64,000 bases of DNA from Clostridia bacterium (GTDB taxonomy: Bacteria > Bacillota > Clostridia > Oscillospirales > Acutalibacteraceae): assembly GCA_017416485.1 (NCBI GenBank), contig JAFQCH010000026.1:29641-93640 (forward strand). The letters run 5' to 3'. Below, in pieces: positions 13,793 to 23,955 of this stretch; the first letter of the stretch is position 1, and every line of letters begins with the position of its first letter. The notes beneath the pieces were generated by a model that was not told where the DNA came from, ran no database searches, and worked only from the letters and a program-made list of their open reading frames with translations. Both the position numbers and the translations under genes were made by a program.

Positions 13793-16555
13793 TTATTTCC
13801 TTTTTCGCAATATAAAAATCGTCAAAATGACGACACATATCGCGCAATACACACTCAACAGCAGTTCACAAACGGGCACCAACTGCGCACCCGTTGTCTG
13901 CGTATGAGAAGGCAGAAAAATGAGCACAAAATACGGTATAGCGGCAACAACAAAACCGAGAATGCCTATTAACAAAACACGCAGGTTTTGTTGCTTTTTC
14001 ACCACAGAACGATCTGCATCGGGCGGGTCTTTTTCTTGTTTTTTGGAAAATAAACCGAGGATATCTGCCGTTTTTCCGCGGTCATATTTTGCAAGAAGCA
14101 CCAATGCGCACAAAACCCCCACAAACAAAAGCGGGAACAGCGAAGTCAGCATTGCCATCCCAACGGCTTCATTTGCAATGCTTTCGGTGTGCCACGGCAA
14201 CAGCGCACAGACCACCACAAAGCCCCATACGGGCAACAAAAACAAAATACGTTTGCGCAGCAATGCCCCAACCGAGAGCACCGACAAACCGATTACACAG
14301 ACCGCTGTGAGCACCTTGCGGGCAGCTTGCAACCACGGTGCCATGAGGGTCAGAACAGGGGTGTTCCATTCCTGCGGACGCAGTGTCTGCGATAAAAAAG
14401 ACAAATTGAGGGTCTCGTTTTCTACACTGTAGCGGCAGATTCCCGCTTGTTGCAGGTCTGCCATGAGCTGTTTGGTAACATCCGTTTCGCTGTCTTCCCC
14501 GAACGCGCCGACACCGCAGCAGGCTTGCCAGAAGCGCCATGCAAGGCGGCTTTGTTCGGTGTGCAAAAGCTGTCTGCCGTCCGAGCAAACAGCAATGGCT
14601 TCATCCCACAGTCGGTCGATTTTCTGCACATCGGATGCCGTTAAAGCAAGACTTTCGGTAATGTCGCTGTCTGCAAACAAATGCCCTTGTGTATTGCCCG
14701 CATTGTCATTGAGAATGTCGAGAATTTCTTCTAGTTGTGAAAAACCATCTCCATACCAGCTGCGCAGAAACGCACGGCGTTGCTTGGTAAAATTGCAATA
14801 CGGATCTGCAAAAAGGCAAGTCAGCAGGTATGTACGTAAAGGGCGGAACGCAGGTCCGCAATCTGCCGAAAACGGCGAATCCGCGGCACAAAGCCCTTTT
14901 ACACCGAGGTAATACAGCGTCTGTATATCCGTTTGCAAATGATTCATATCGGCAAACATGCCGATGGTGTGCACCGTGTTTTCGCTGGGCAGATCCACAT
15001 AAACGGTGGATGCAATCTGAATCCACAGCCGCAGCATATCTAAAAAATAACGATTGTATTCGCACGCAGCGTGGTTAAGCGCATGGCCGACACAGCGGTT
15101 CTGCGCACTCACACGCACAATAACATTTTCCGCGGGTCGGATGACGGTGGGCACGGTGAATACGGAACCACCGATAAAGGTTTCGATTTGCAGATTGGAA
15201 TAGCCTTCGGCATAAAGCCCTGCGGAAATGCGGTTGAGAAACTGAATGAGCACCGCCGCATACGAGCCGTTTTGCTGTGTGAGTGCCGCACACTGTGTGC
15301 ACCGGCACATGACATCATTCTGCGGCAAAGACAGGCAAATGACCTGCTTTTTCTGCGAGGGCATCCATTCCGCACGCAGAATATTTTCAATTTCCTGCAG
15401 GCAGACCGCATACACATCCCAGCTTGAAAGACAAAGCTGTGCGGCATTGCGCTCATTATTATATAATGAAAAGTATTCAGGATGGGTTTCAAAATATTCT
15501 TCCGATGAAACAAAACGTGTGCCGAGGGTTGCTTCGCAAGCGGTCAGATAGGTTCGTGTTGGTGAACCGTCATCGGTCACAAAGGTATAAGCTCCGCCTG
15601 TGAGGGAGTTCATCTGCAAAAATGAGGCATCGGTGAGTGCACCGTAGGTTTCGGTGTAAGAAAAGCAGACGCCTCGCTGCAAAGACAGTTTTGCATTAAC
15701 CTGCAAAGCATCACGTTCGGGAATTTCGGTCTGCCCCGAAGCGAACCAATTGCAGCCGCATTCTTCTTTCAGAAAAGCGGTGACGGCATAAATCGCTCCC
15801 TGTTCACCCAGGGCATACAAAAACAGCCGTTCATTTTGCACGTGCAGATAAAATCCGTTTTCAGATACACCGACGGGCTTCTTTTTGCTGCGGTTGGTGT
15901 CACCGAGGCAAATTTCGCGTTCCTGCGGCTTTGCATTGTCGGACACAATGGGCAACAGCACACCCGTCATTTTTTGGATGGTGGTTTGCAGAAGACCTGC
16001 CGCATAGCCTGTTTCATTCGGGCAGTTTTTTGGAATAACAATACGATAGCCGTAGTCTGCATCGCGTGCGGCAAGGGTCAGCAAAAGGCCGTTTTCGCTG
16101 AGTGCATCGGGCACGGGCGGCTCAGTCACGGCTTCTGTGGGCGGTTCGGTGGTAATGACTTCACCGTTTTCATCCGTCATAGGTGCTTCGGTAACGATTT
16201 CGGTCATCGGTTCCCCGTTTTCGTCCGTCACGGCCTCACCGTATTCATCGGTCACGGTTTCATATTCGACTGTGGTGGGTTCTTGGGTGGGGGGTTCGGT
16301 GGTCGCATCGGGATCTGCGGTGGTGTTTTCCACAATAATATACTGCGGCAAAGTGGGGATGGGGTCGCCGTTTTCATCGGTCGGCAGTTCTTCGGAAACG
16401 ATTTCTCCTTTTTCGTCGGTCACCATTTCTGCTTGTGTGCCTTGTTCTTCCTCATAATACTCCATACAAAGCGCAAGTGGCGAAACAGCAGACAGCAAAA
16501 AGGCGGCCATGATGAACATGACCGTCATTTTGATTGACAAACGGTGAAAAAACAT
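13793..16555 (-). CDS. Large secreted DUF4838 protein (glycoside-hydrolase-like)
   Basis: 920 residues. Residues 1-30 form a signal peptide. Residues 35-150 are a low-complexity Thr/Glu/Pro linker in which TDENGE-type units recur. From about 155 the protein shows a GH-associated N-domain ('GYRIVIPKNCPNETGYAAGLLQ') followed by the DUF4838 core (e.g. 'EEYFETHPEYFSLYNNERN', 'VICLSLPQNDVMCRCTQCAA'). DUF4838 proteins resemble GH families acting on complex glycans, but their reaction is not established. The last 180 residues carry several membrane helices (two pairs, ending in a basic tail), which would anchor the catalytic part outside the cell. It lies 15 bp after the ABC exporter genes and is likely in their operon. 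Confidence 0.8.
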   Translation of the reverse strand: MFFHRLSIKMTVMFIMAAFLLSAVSPLALCMEYYEEEQGTQAEMVTDEKGEIVSEELPTDENGDPIPTLPQYIIVENTTADPDATTEPPTQEPTTVEYETVTDEYGEAVTDENGEPMTEIVTEAPMTDENGEVITTEPPTEAVTEPPVPDALSENGLLLTLAARDADYGYRIVIPKNCPNETGYAAGLLQTTIQKMTGVLLPIVSDNAKPQEREICLGDTNRSKKKPVGVSENGFYLHVQNERLFLYALGEQGAIYAVTAFLKEECGCNWFASGQTEIPERDALQVNAKLSLQRGVCFSYTETYGALTDASFLQMNSLTGGAYTFVTDDGSPTRTYLTACEATLGTRFVSSEEYFETHPEYFSLYNNERNAAQLCLSSWDVYAVCLQEIENILRAEWMPSQKKQVICLSLPQNDVMCRCTQCAALTQQNGSYAAVLIQFLNRISAGLYAEGYSNLQIETFIGGSVFTVPTVIRPAENVIVRVSAQNRCVGHALNHAACEYNRYFLDMLRLWIQIASTVYVDLPSENTVHTIGMFADMNHLQTDIQTLYYLGVKGLCAADSPFSADCGPAFRPLRTYLLTCLFADPYCNFTKQRRAFLRSWYGDGFSQLEEILDILNDNAGNTQGHLFADSDITESLALTASDVQKIDRLWDEAIAVCSDGRQLLHTEQSRLAWRFWQACCGVGAFGEDSETDVTKQLMADLQQAGICRYSVENETLNLSFLSQTLRPQEWNTPVLTLMAPWLQAARKVLTAVCVIGLSVLSVGALLRKRILFLLPVWGFVVVCALLPWHTESIANEAVGMAMLTSLFPLLFVGVLCALVLLAKYDRGKTADILGLFSKKQEKDPPDADRSVVKKQQNLRVLLIGILGFVVAAIPYFVLIFLPSHTQTTGAQLVPVCELLLSVYCAICVVILTIFILRKRK

Positions 16556-16570
16556 AAGAACATCCCCTGC

Positions 16571-18406
16571 TTATTCTTCTGTATCCCGGAATTGCGAGTT
16601 GTAAAGCTCGGAATAGAATCCGTTCATAGCAAGAAGCTCGTTGTGGGTTCCCTGCTCAACAATGTCGCCGTTGCGCACAACAAGAATAAGGTCTGCGTTG
16701 CGCACGGTAGACAAACGGTGAGCAATCACAAAGCTCGTTCTGCCCTGCATGGCCTTGTCCATTGCCGCCTGCAACAGCTGTTCGGTGCGGGTATCAACAG
16801 AACTGGTGGCTTCGTCAAGAATGAGAAGTTTTGTATCGGCAAGCACGGCACGGGCAATCGTGAGAAGCTGTTTCTGCCCTGCCGAAATGTTGCCCGCTTC
16901 TTCATTGAGTTTGGTGTTATATCCGTCGGGCATGGCTTTGATGAACGAGTGTGCACCGATTAAGTTTGCGGCGGCAATCACTTCTTCGTCCGTGGCATCG
17001 AGTTTGCCGTAACGGATGTTTTCCATAATCGTGCCCTTGAACAGCCATGTGTCCTGCAGAACCATGCCGAAGGCACGGCGCAGTTCACGGCGGTCATAAC
17101 GGCAGATATCAATGCCGTCGAGTTTAATACAGCCGCCATCCACATCATAATACCGCATCAGCAGTTTCACAAGCGTGGTCTTGCCCGCACCCGTGGGACC
17201 GACAATGGCAATCTTCTGTCCCTGCTTTGCACTTGCGGTGAAATCCTTGATGACGGTGACATCCTTTGTATAGCCGAAACGGACATTGCAAAAATCCACA
17301 TCGCCGCGCACGTCATCCACACGAAGGGTTTCTTCGGCAGACTGCACTTCTTCTTCGGCTTCCAGGAACGCAAACACGCGCTCGGCGGCGGCCGCCATGG
17401 ATTGCAACATATTGCCGATTTGTGCCAACTGCTGAATGGGCTGGGTGAAGTTTTTGACATACTGAATGAATGCCTGAATGTCGCCGATGCCGATGGCACC
17501 GCTTGCGGCAAGGAAGGAGCCCGACACAGCCACACCGACATAACCCAAATTACCGATAAGCATCATAATGGGGTGCATCAGCCCCGACAAAAACTGTGCA
17601 CGCACGGCAGAGGTGCGCAGTTGTTCGTTGGTTTCGGCAAAAGCGGAACTGACCGCTTTTTCACGGTTGAAAGCCTTGATGACGGTGTGACCGCCGTAGG
17701 TTTCTTCAACACGGCTGTTGAGTTCACCGATGAGTTTCTGCTGTGCACGGAAGTATTTCTGCGAGCGCTTCATAACCGTGCCGATGAGCAGGAAACTGAC
17801 AGGCAGCAACAGCATGGTAAGCCCCGTCATGAGGGGGCTGATGGTGAGCATCATAATGAACACGCCGACCACGGTGACAGCGCAGGAAATGATCTGCGTG
17901 ACACTCTGATTCAGCCCGTTGGCAACGGTATCGACATCGTTGGTGATGCGTGACAAAATATCGCCGACGGTGTTTTCTTCAAAATAACGCATGGGGAGGC
18001 GGTTGATTTTGACGGAAATTTCTTTACGCAGGCGGTAAGACACTTTCTGTGTGACCCCGGCCATGATGTAACCGCGCAAGGCACCCAAAATGTAGCCTGC
18101 GATGTAAAGCAGGACAACGCGCAGAAGAATTGCACCGATACCTTCAAAATCGATGCCACCGTCTCCGCGGATTTTGGCAAACAGACCTTCAGACAAAAGG
18201 GTGGTTGCAGAGCCGAGGATTTTGGGGCCTATGATGTTGAAAACGGTGCTGCCGACCGAGCAGACCAACACCACAAACACGGGCAAACGGAAGGATGCGA
18301 TGTAGCGGATAATTTTGAACACCGTGCCCTTAAAATCCTGCGGACGGTTTTTATCGGGCAGGCGGTCTTCTTTTATTTTCTTTTTTCTTGTTTTCATCTT
18401 ATTCAC
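16571..18406 (-). CDS. ABC exporter half-transporter with catalytically complete NBD
   Basis: 611 residues. A six-helix exporter domain (about 35-340) precedes an ATPase domain (about 365-600) with GPTGAGKTTL (Walker A), ISAGQKQLLTIARA (signature, divergent from LSGGQ), LLILDEATSSVD (Walker B with catalytic Glu) and IAHRLSTV (H-loop). It overlaps the partner gene upstream by eight bases. Its Walker B Glu and H-loop His complement the degenerate ones of the partner, while its own signature motif is off-consensus, so only one composite ATP site should hydrolyse. This is the TM287/288- and BmrCD-like heterodimer design. The exported substrate (drug, lipid or peptide) is unknown. Confidence 0.92.
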   Translation of the reverse strand: MNKMKTRKKKIKEDRLPDKNRPQDFKGTVFKIIRYIASFRLPVFVVLVCSVGSTVFNIIGPKILGSATTLLSEGLFAKIRGDGGIDFEGIGAILLRVVLLYIAGYILGALRGYIMAGVTQKVSYRLRKEISVKINRLPMRYFEENTVGDILSRITNDVDTVANGLNQSVTQIISCAVTVVGVFIMMLTISPLMTGLTMLLLPVSFLLIGTVMKRSQKYFRAQQKLIGELNSRVEETYGGHTVIKAFNREKAVSSAFAETNEQLRTSAVRAQFLSGLMHPIMMLIGNLGYVGVAVSGSFLAASGAIGIGDIQAFIQYVKNFTQPIQQLAQIGNMLQSMAAAAERVFAFLEAEEEVQSAEETLRVDDVRGDVDFCNVRFGYTKDVTVIKDFTASAKQGQKIAIVGPTGAGKTTLVKLLMRYYDVDGGCIKLDGIDICRYDRRELRRAFGMVLQDTWLFKGTIMENIRYGKLDATDEEVIAAANLIGAHSFIKAMPDGYNTKLNEEAGNISAGQKQLLTIARAVLADTKLLILDEATSSVDTRTEQLLQAAMDKAMQGRTSFVIAHRLSTVRNADLILVVRNGDIVEQGTHNELLAMNGFYSELYNSQFRDTEE

Positions 18407-20564
18407 CGTCCGTCACCTCCTCCAGTCCCAACTCGCTTGCATTGAGTTGCGATTCGGCGATGTTGCGATAAACGGAACAGGTGCGAAGCAGTTCTTCATG
18501 GGTGCCAAGCCCAACGGCTCTGCCTTCGTCAAGCACAAGAATCTGTTCTGCGTGCATAATGGTGGAAAGGCGTTGTGCCACAATGATAACGGTGGCATCC
18601 TTGACCTGTTTTTTGAGTGCCGCACGAAGTACGGCATCGGTTTTGTAGTCGAGGGCGGAAAAACTGTCGTCAAACAGATAGATTTTCGGATTCTTTGCAA
18701 TAGCGCGGGCAATGGAAAGGCGTTGTTTCTGACCGCCCGACACATTGCTGCCGCCCTGTGCGATGGCACTTTCGTAAGCATCGGGTTTGTCGTTGATAAA
18801 ATCCTTTGCCTGTGCAACTTCGGCGGCTGTGTGCATCGTTTCTTCAGGCAAAGTATCCACGCCAAAGCCGATGTTGCTTGCAATGGTGCCCGAAAACAGT
18901 ATGCCCTTCTGCGGCACATACCCAAGGATTCGACGAAGCGAAGCAAGACTTGCCTTGGTGATATCCATTCCGTCAATGGTGATACTGCCGTCGGTGGCAT
19001 CGTAAAAGCGTTCCAACAGGCTCAATACGGTGGATTTGCCGCATCCCGTGCCGCCGACAATGGCAAAGGTTTCACCGGGATGAGCAGTAAAGGAAATATT
19101 ATGCAGGGTATCGTTTTCGGTACCCGGATAACGGAAAGACACATTTTTGAATTCCACAAGGCCGTTTACATTGGTCAGTTCAACGGCATCTTCAACCTGC
19201 GCAACCATCGGTTCGGTGTCGAGCACCTGTTGCAAACGGTTTGCGGCAACGAGCGCACGCGGTGCATACACAAATACCATGGCAACCATAAGGAAACCGC
19301 CTGCAATCATAATGGCATAGGTGGTAAACGCGGTCATGTCGCCGACTTCCATGGTGCCTGCATCAATGCGCGGTGCGGCAACATAGATGATGAGTGCCGA
19401 AAAACCGTACATCATCAGGTTCAGCAACGGCTCAAGCACCGACATGGCACGGGATGTAAAGAGCATGGTTTTGGTTAGATCCGTGTTGGCTTTTTCAAAA
19501 CGACGCTCGCCTTCTTCTTCCCTGCCGAATGCACGGATGACCTGCACGCCCGACAGAAGTTCGCGGGAGATGCGGTTGAGCCCGTCCACCAGCTTCTGCA
19601 TGATCTTGAATTTGGGGAAAATGAAGACGGAAAGCAGTCCCAAAGCCGCAAGGATGATACCGACTGCCAATGCCACGATCCATGCAAGGCCGGGGGTGGA
19701 TCGCATGACCATAACGACACCGCCGATGCTCATCAGCGGGGCATACAAAACCATGCGCAGAGCGATCATAATGACCATCTGCACATGCTGCACATCATTG
19801 GTGGTACGGGTGATGAGGGACGAGGTGGAAAAATTGTTCATTTCGTTGCCCGAGAAGGACAAGACCTTGTTGAACACGCGATTGCGAAGATCACGCGCAA
19901 CGGACGATCCGATGATGGCGGTAACATAGTTGAGCAAAATGGCAATCGCCACCATGGCAAGCGTGATACCGAGCATGGAAAGCCCCGTCTGCCACAGATA
20001 CTGCGTGCGAAGACTGTCGGCATCCCCGCCTGCGGCATTGAACATGGAGACAACCACCGACACGGCGGTGTTGCGCTTGAGTGTTTCGCCGAGGGCAGCA
20101 GCCCCTTCTTCGATCTGCGCACGGGCAGCAAGTGCCTGCTTGTGCAGTTCGGCACGCTGTTCGGGTTTCAAGGTATGCAGGGGTTCCCCCGTCGGCAAAG
20201 TCAGCAGATTCTGCGAAACGGCAGTCTGCTTTACAAACAAGGGTGCAATAAACACGGTTTCAAGGGCTTGCAGGTTTTCTTCCGATTCGTCGAGCAAAAC
20301 AAGAATCCCGTCCTGCAAGGCGTAGTGTTGTGCAAGTGCCTGCGCTTCCGTGTCCGTCATAAACAAGGATACAGCTGCGGCATCCTCTTCGGTCATGCGA
20401 AGCGGTGTTGCATAACCGATTCCGTTGTTCTGAATACCCGTGTCAATGAGTTCCGACGTGTAGGCGGGTAAGAGCAGATCACACCCCGCCTGCACAAGAA
20501 GCAGAAGCAGTGAAAGAACCGCAAGCAAGCGGTAGCCTTTCAGAGTCCGCAACATGAATTTCAT
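18399..20564 (-). CDS. ABC exporter half-transporter with degenerate NBD and extracellular insertion
   Basis: 721 residues from ATG 20564 (GGGAG site). After the first membrane helix, about 150 hydrophilic residues (about 45-195) are inserted before helix 2; they would form an outside domain. The ATPase part has GGTGCGKSTVL (Walker A), VSGGQKQRLSIARA (canonical signature), but IYLFDDSFSALD (Asp where the catalytic Glu is expected) and VAQRLST (Gln in place of the H-loop His). It pairs with the overlapping downstream gene. The upstream GH27 gene is only 44 bp away and may be co-transcribed. Confidence 0.92.
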   Translation of the reverse strand: MKFMLRTLKGYRLLAVLSLLLLLVQAGCDLLLPAYTSELIDTGIQNNGIGYATPLRMTEEDAAAVSLFMTDTEAQALAQHYALQDGILVLLDESEENLQALETVFIAPLFVKQTAVSQNLLTLPTGEPLHTLKPEQRAELHKQALAARAQIEEGAAALGETLKRNTAVSVVVSMFNAAGGDADSLRTQYLWQTGLSMLGITLAMVAIAILLNYVTAIIGSSVARDLRNRVFNKVLSFSGNEMNNFSTSSLITRTTNDVQHVQMVIMIALRMVLYAPLMSIGGVVMVMRSTPGLAWIVALAVGIILAALGLLSVFIFPKFKIMQKLVDGLNRISRELLSGVQVIRAFGREEEGERRFEKANTDLTKTMLFTSRAMSVLEPLLNLMMYGFSALIIYVAAPRIDAGTMEVGDMTAFTTYAIMIAGGFLMVAMVFVYAPRALVAANRLQQVLDTEPMVAQVEDAVELTNVNGLVEFKNVSFRYPGTENDTLHNISFTAHPGETFAIVGGTGCGKSTVLSLLERFYDATDGSITIDGMDITKASLASLRRILGYVPQKGILFSGTIASNIGFGVDTLPEETMHTAAEVAQAKDFINDKPDAYESAIAQGGSNVSGGQKQRLSIARAIAKNPKIYLFDDSFSALDYKTDAVLRAALKKQVKDATVIIVAQRLSTIMHAEQILVLDEGRAVGLGTHEELLRTCSVYRNIAESQLNASELGLEEVTDGE

Positions 20565-20608
20565 TTATATTCTCCCTTTCCCAATGGAATATAATACAAT
20601 TCTATATC

Positions 20609-21907
20609 TTATTGGATCCGCAATACACAGCAAGCATGCGGTGCCAATACGGCAGTCACATCTGCACCAAGGACGGATTTTTCCTTTGTAAACAAATCCG
20701 TGGCTTCATAAACTTTTTTTGCAAGCAAACCGAGGTCTGCCAGACTGACGGTGATTTCCTTTTCTTCTTCCGAAATGTTAAACAAGCCGACAACCGTATT
20801 GCCGTCGGCATCCTTGCCGGCCCAGATGGCTTCTTTGTCATTAAAACGCACGGGCACGGCACCTTCACCGAAGCGGTTATAATCGAGCAAGTCACGGTTG
20901 GTAAGAAGCGAGAGTGTGAATTCGTCATTCAAACGCATTTCCGCACCGATCATCAAGGGGGAACGGAACAGGCACCACAGCGCCATCATGGTTTTCTGCT
21001 CATCCTTGGTAAAACGGGTAACCCTGTCTTTGTATTTCGGGTCGGTTTCGGTGAGCTGAATTCTGCCCAACGGCAACATATCGCAATCGGGCCAGCAGCC
21101 GGGGGCACGCCATGCGTACCACTCGTCGCATTTATAAAACATCTTTTTGAGGGCATCCCATCTGTCCCAGAAGTCGCCCGTCATGCGCCACATATTGGCA
21201 TTGCGGCACAGGTGTCCCGCATTGGCAACGGGGGCGGGTCCGGGGGAAAGACTCAGAACCATTTCGCGTCCGCAGTTGTCGATGGCTTTGCGGATCATTT
21301 CAATTTCTTTTGCGGCGGAATAGGGGTTATTCGGGAAATGCTCGGTGTTGGCAATGTCGTCTACCTTGACATAGTCCACATCCCACGAAGCATAGAGTTG
21401 GAATATGGAATCATAATATTCCTGTGCGCCTTTTCTGCCGTATTCAATGCCGTACATGTCGGTGTTCCACGGGCAGATGGAATACTGCTGTGCAATGTCG
21501 CGTGCTGTGACACCTTCACATTTGATTGCTGTGTTGCGATGCACAGCCTGGCGCGGAATCCCGCGCATGATATGGATGCCGAATTTGAGCCCCATAGCAT
21601 GAATTTTGTCTGCAATAGGCTTGAAGCCCTTGCCGTCGGCAGAAGACGGAAACCGTTCGGGCGAGGGAATCAGCCGGGAATACTCGTCCATGTAAAGTTG
21701 AGCAAAATTGTTATAAGCATAGCCCACGGCAGTGGGTTCCGACCACTGAATGTCACAAACCACATATTCCCAGCCGTAGTCTTTTAAATAATCCCGCATA
21801 TATTCGGCATTGCCGAGAAGCTGTTCCTCATTCACAGCCGCACCGTAGCAATCCCATGAATTCCACCCCATCGGCGGACGGGGGGCACAGTTGTTTTTAT
21901 CAGGCAT
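20609..21907 (-). CDS. Alpha-galactosidase, glycoside hydrolase family 27
   Basis: 432 residues. The opening PPMGWNSWDCYG is the classic GH27 entry, the beta-barrel strands follow, and the nucleophile is D183 in DYVKVDDIAN. The acid/base Asp is in the block 'WRMTGDFWDRWD' near residues 240-250. A C-terminal beta-sandwich (about 340-432, 'VVGLFNISEEEKEITVSL') completes the usual length. The enzyme removes terminal alpha-1,6-galactose (or, in some members, alpha-N-acetylgalactosamine) from oligosaccharides. There is no signal peptide, so it is probably cytoplasmic and would work on sugars imported by the adjacent GPH transporter. A terminator separates it from that transporter gene. Confidence 0.92.
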   Translation of the reverse strand: MPDKNNCAPRPPMGWNSWDCYGAAVNEEQLLGNAEYMRDYLKDYGWEYVVCDIQWSEPTAVGYAYNNFAQLYMDEYSRLIPSPERFPSSADGKGFKPIADKIHAMGLKFGIHIMRGIPRQAVHRNTAIKCEGVTARDIAQQYSICPWNTDMYGIEYGRKGAQEYYDSIFQLYASWDVDYVKVDDIANTEHFPNNPYSAAKEIEMIRKAIDNCGREMVLSLSPGPAPVANAGHLCRNANMWRMTGDFWDRWDALKKMFYKCDEWYAWRAPGCWPDCDMLPLGRIQLTETDPKYKDRVTRFTKDEQKTMMALWCLFRSPLMIGAEMRLNDEFTLSLLTNRDLLDYNRFGEGAVPVRFNDKEAIWAGKDADGNTVVGLFNISEEEKEITVSLADLGLLAKKVYEATDLFTKEKSVLGADVTAVLAPHACCVLRIQ

Positions 21908-21957
21908 GATGTTTTTCCTCCTGTTAGTGTGTTAAAAACAAATGCAAAATAAACTTT

Positions 21958-21994
21958 AAAAAAGGGCTGCCGTGAAAGACAGCCCTTTTTTATT
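21958..21994 (-). terminator. Terminator after the GPH transporter
   Basis: GGGCTG and CAGCCC flank a 10-base loop, with A-run and T-run on the two sides, so it can work in both directions. It directly follows the transporter's stop codon at 21995. Confidence 0.85.
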
Positions 21995-23836
21995 TTAGTC
22001 GCCTGCTTCTTCGGCTTCCTTGATGAGTTCATCCGGCACAGCTTCGCCGTGTTTGACGAAGATGAGCAGCATACAGGCCAGGGCAAACATGATGGGGCTG
22101 TAGTAGAACAGCGACATATAGGTACCTGCAAACATGCGGATAAAGCCGTAAAGAATGGGAGAAGCAATCTGTGCCGAGAAGGTTGCGGTGTAGTAGTAGC
22201 CTGTGAAGGTGCCAACCTTATCGACACCGCCGATTTCAAGAACAAGCGGCAATGTATTAACGGTGATGAACATATTGGCGGCACCGCCGAGAATAAGAAC
22301 GGGATAAATGAGAATGCCGAGAATGCTTGTAACATCCGATACGGCTTCCTGCACAGCCGTCAGGGCTTCGCCGAAGGGAGTGCCTTCTTCAAGTTCAAGG
22401 ATATTGACAGCCGCCGTAATAACGGCATTGGAAATGGCTGTGCTTTCTTCACCGAGGAAGAGTTCAAAATCCATGTATTTGTCGGCTTCGCTGCCGTCAG
22501 TCAGGAAGGCAATATAGCCGTCCACACTCAGCGTGCTTCCTTCGGGAAGATCAATACCGTCTGCCTTTGCGGCATCGGAAAGATCGGCATTATATTCGTT
22601 GATCTTTTCTTCAACTGCAATATAAGAGTTATTGACATTGACATACTTGTTAATGGAAAGCCCCTTGCCGCCGAGCAGTGCCACGAACACACCGAAGAAC
22701 ACGACAAATGCAACAAGGAATACGGAAAGACCGACCACGATGGTCTTTTTTCTGCCAAGCTTCTTACCCATTTTACCTGCGGGAAGAGCGGCAGCACCGG
22801 ACATAACGGCAAAGATGAGCATAAGAATGGTGGCTTCTGCGGTGGGTTTGTGCAGGATTTCCTGTGCAAACAGAGAGAAGAAGGTGGTGATTGCGTTTGC
22901 ACCGCAGAACAGGAAGAACAATGTGCCGAGCATGAACAGAAGGCTTTTTCTTTCACCCTTGGAGAGCTTGACAGCCTTTCTGGCGGCCTTTTCTGCCTTC
23001 TTGGCTTCTTTTTCAGCTGCCTTTCTTGCCTTTGCATCTGCATAGGCATTGGCTTCACCCTGCAGTTTGATGCGGGAGTCAGGTTCCTTGACGCAGAACA
23101 GAAGCACAAGCATGCCTGCGATCATAACAAGAGAACCGATGGCAAAAACATAGGGGAAAGACAGGGTTTCGTCTGCGGCAAGTGCTTCTTTGGAGATGCC
23201 GCCGAGAAGACCGCACAGTGCAATACCGATGGTGCCGGCCACCATACCGACAGCAGAACCGATACCGCCCATGAGGTTGATAACGGCATTGCCTTCACTG
23301 CGAAGTGCCGGCGGGGTCAGGTCGGGCATGAGGGCAACAACAGGCGCACGCCACAAGGACATGGTGAAAACAAAGAGGATGATGCAGATCATGGTCAGCG
23401 GCAGGCTCTTGGTTGCAAGATAAACAACAGGAACCAGGAAGAAGAACAAAGCCGAGATCGGAGCACCTGCCACGATGAACGGACGGCGTTTGCCGAGTCT
23501 GGAGTGGCATTCATCCGACAGTCTGCCGAATGTGGGCTGGAAGATAACACCGAAAATGTTATCGAAGGTCATGATGATACCGATAAACAGCGGAACCAGT
23601 GTAAATCCGCCGCCGGCAAGCACAACGTCTTCCCCCTGTGCTTCGGCAAGACGGGCAAGAATGGGCAGTTTTTCAACCAAAAAATCGCTCATCTTGGTTA
23701 CGGTTGCGCTTTCGGTCAGCAAACGGTTGAGGATCTTTGTGATGTAGGGATCGTAGATCGCCCATGCAATGGAGGTTGCCAAAAATCCGAAACCGGTCAG
23801 GATCGTCTTTTTGTAATTGAGCTTTGTTTCAGCCAT
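21995..23836 (-). CDS. GPH-family sugar:cation symporter (MFS)
   Basis: 613 residues with twelve predicted membrane helices. The N-terminus (LNYKKTILTGFGFLATSIAWAIYDPYITKIL) and the loop 'GRLSDECHSRLGKRRPFIVAG' match GPH/LacS-type oligosaccharide symporters. Between helices 6 and 7 is a Lys/Ala/Glu-rich cytoplasmic stretch ('ADAKARKAAEKEAKKAEKAA'), and a 75-residue outside loop lies between helices 9 and 10 ('NNSYIAVEEKINEYNADLSD'). The long loops explain the extra length. It has its own promoter and probably supplies galactosides to the GH27 enzyme encoded next to it. Confidence 0.85.
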   Translation of the reverse strand: MAETKLNYKKTILTGFGFLATSIAWAIYDPYITKILNRLLTESATVTKMSDFLVEKLPILARLAEAQGEDVVLAGGGFTLVPLFIGIIMTFDNIFGVIFQPTFGRLSDECHSRLGKRRPFIVAGAPISALFFFLVPVVYLATKSLPLTMICIILFVFTMSLWRAPVVALMPDLTPPALRSEGNAVINLMGGIGSAVGMVAGTIGIALCGLLGGISKEALAADETLSFPYVFAIGSLVMIAGMLVLLFCVKEPDSRIKLQGEANAYADAKARKAAEKEAKKAEKAARKAVKLSKGERKSLLFMLGTLFFLFCGANAITTFFSLFAQEILHKPTAEATILMLIFAVMSGAAALPAGKMGKKLGRKKTIVVGLSVFLVAFVVFFGVFVALLGGKGLSINKYVNVNNSYIAVEEKINEYNADLSDAAKADGIDLPEGSTLSVDGYIAFLTDGSEADKYMDFELFLGEESTAISNAVITAAVNILELEEGTPFGEALTAVQEAVSDVTSILGILIYPVLILGGAANMFITVNTLPLVLEIGGVDKVGTFTGYYYTATFSAQIASPILYGFIRMFAGTYMSLFYYSPIMFALACMLLIFVKHGEAVPDELIKEAEEAGD

Positions 23837-23888
23837 GATGTTTCTCCTTGTATATTTGTTTTTTGTGCGACTTTAAGCCGCTTTATCC

Positions 23889-23917
23889 ATGATATCCCAT
23901 TTGCAGGTATTTGTCAA
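23889..23917 (-). promoter_or_regulatory. Promoter of the GPH transporter
   Basis: On the minus strand TTGACA (23917-23912) and TATCAT (23894-23889) are 17 bp apart, 53 bp before the start codon. Confidence 0.75.
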
Positions 23918-23955
23918 ACCTTTCTGTGCAAATGCGACACAACAGGGATCTGTGT

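Noticed and set aside
16137..16457. CRISPR-like short repeats
   Set aside because: The repeated words are codons of the TDENGE linker of the DUF4838 protein. Spacing is irregular and there are no spacers.
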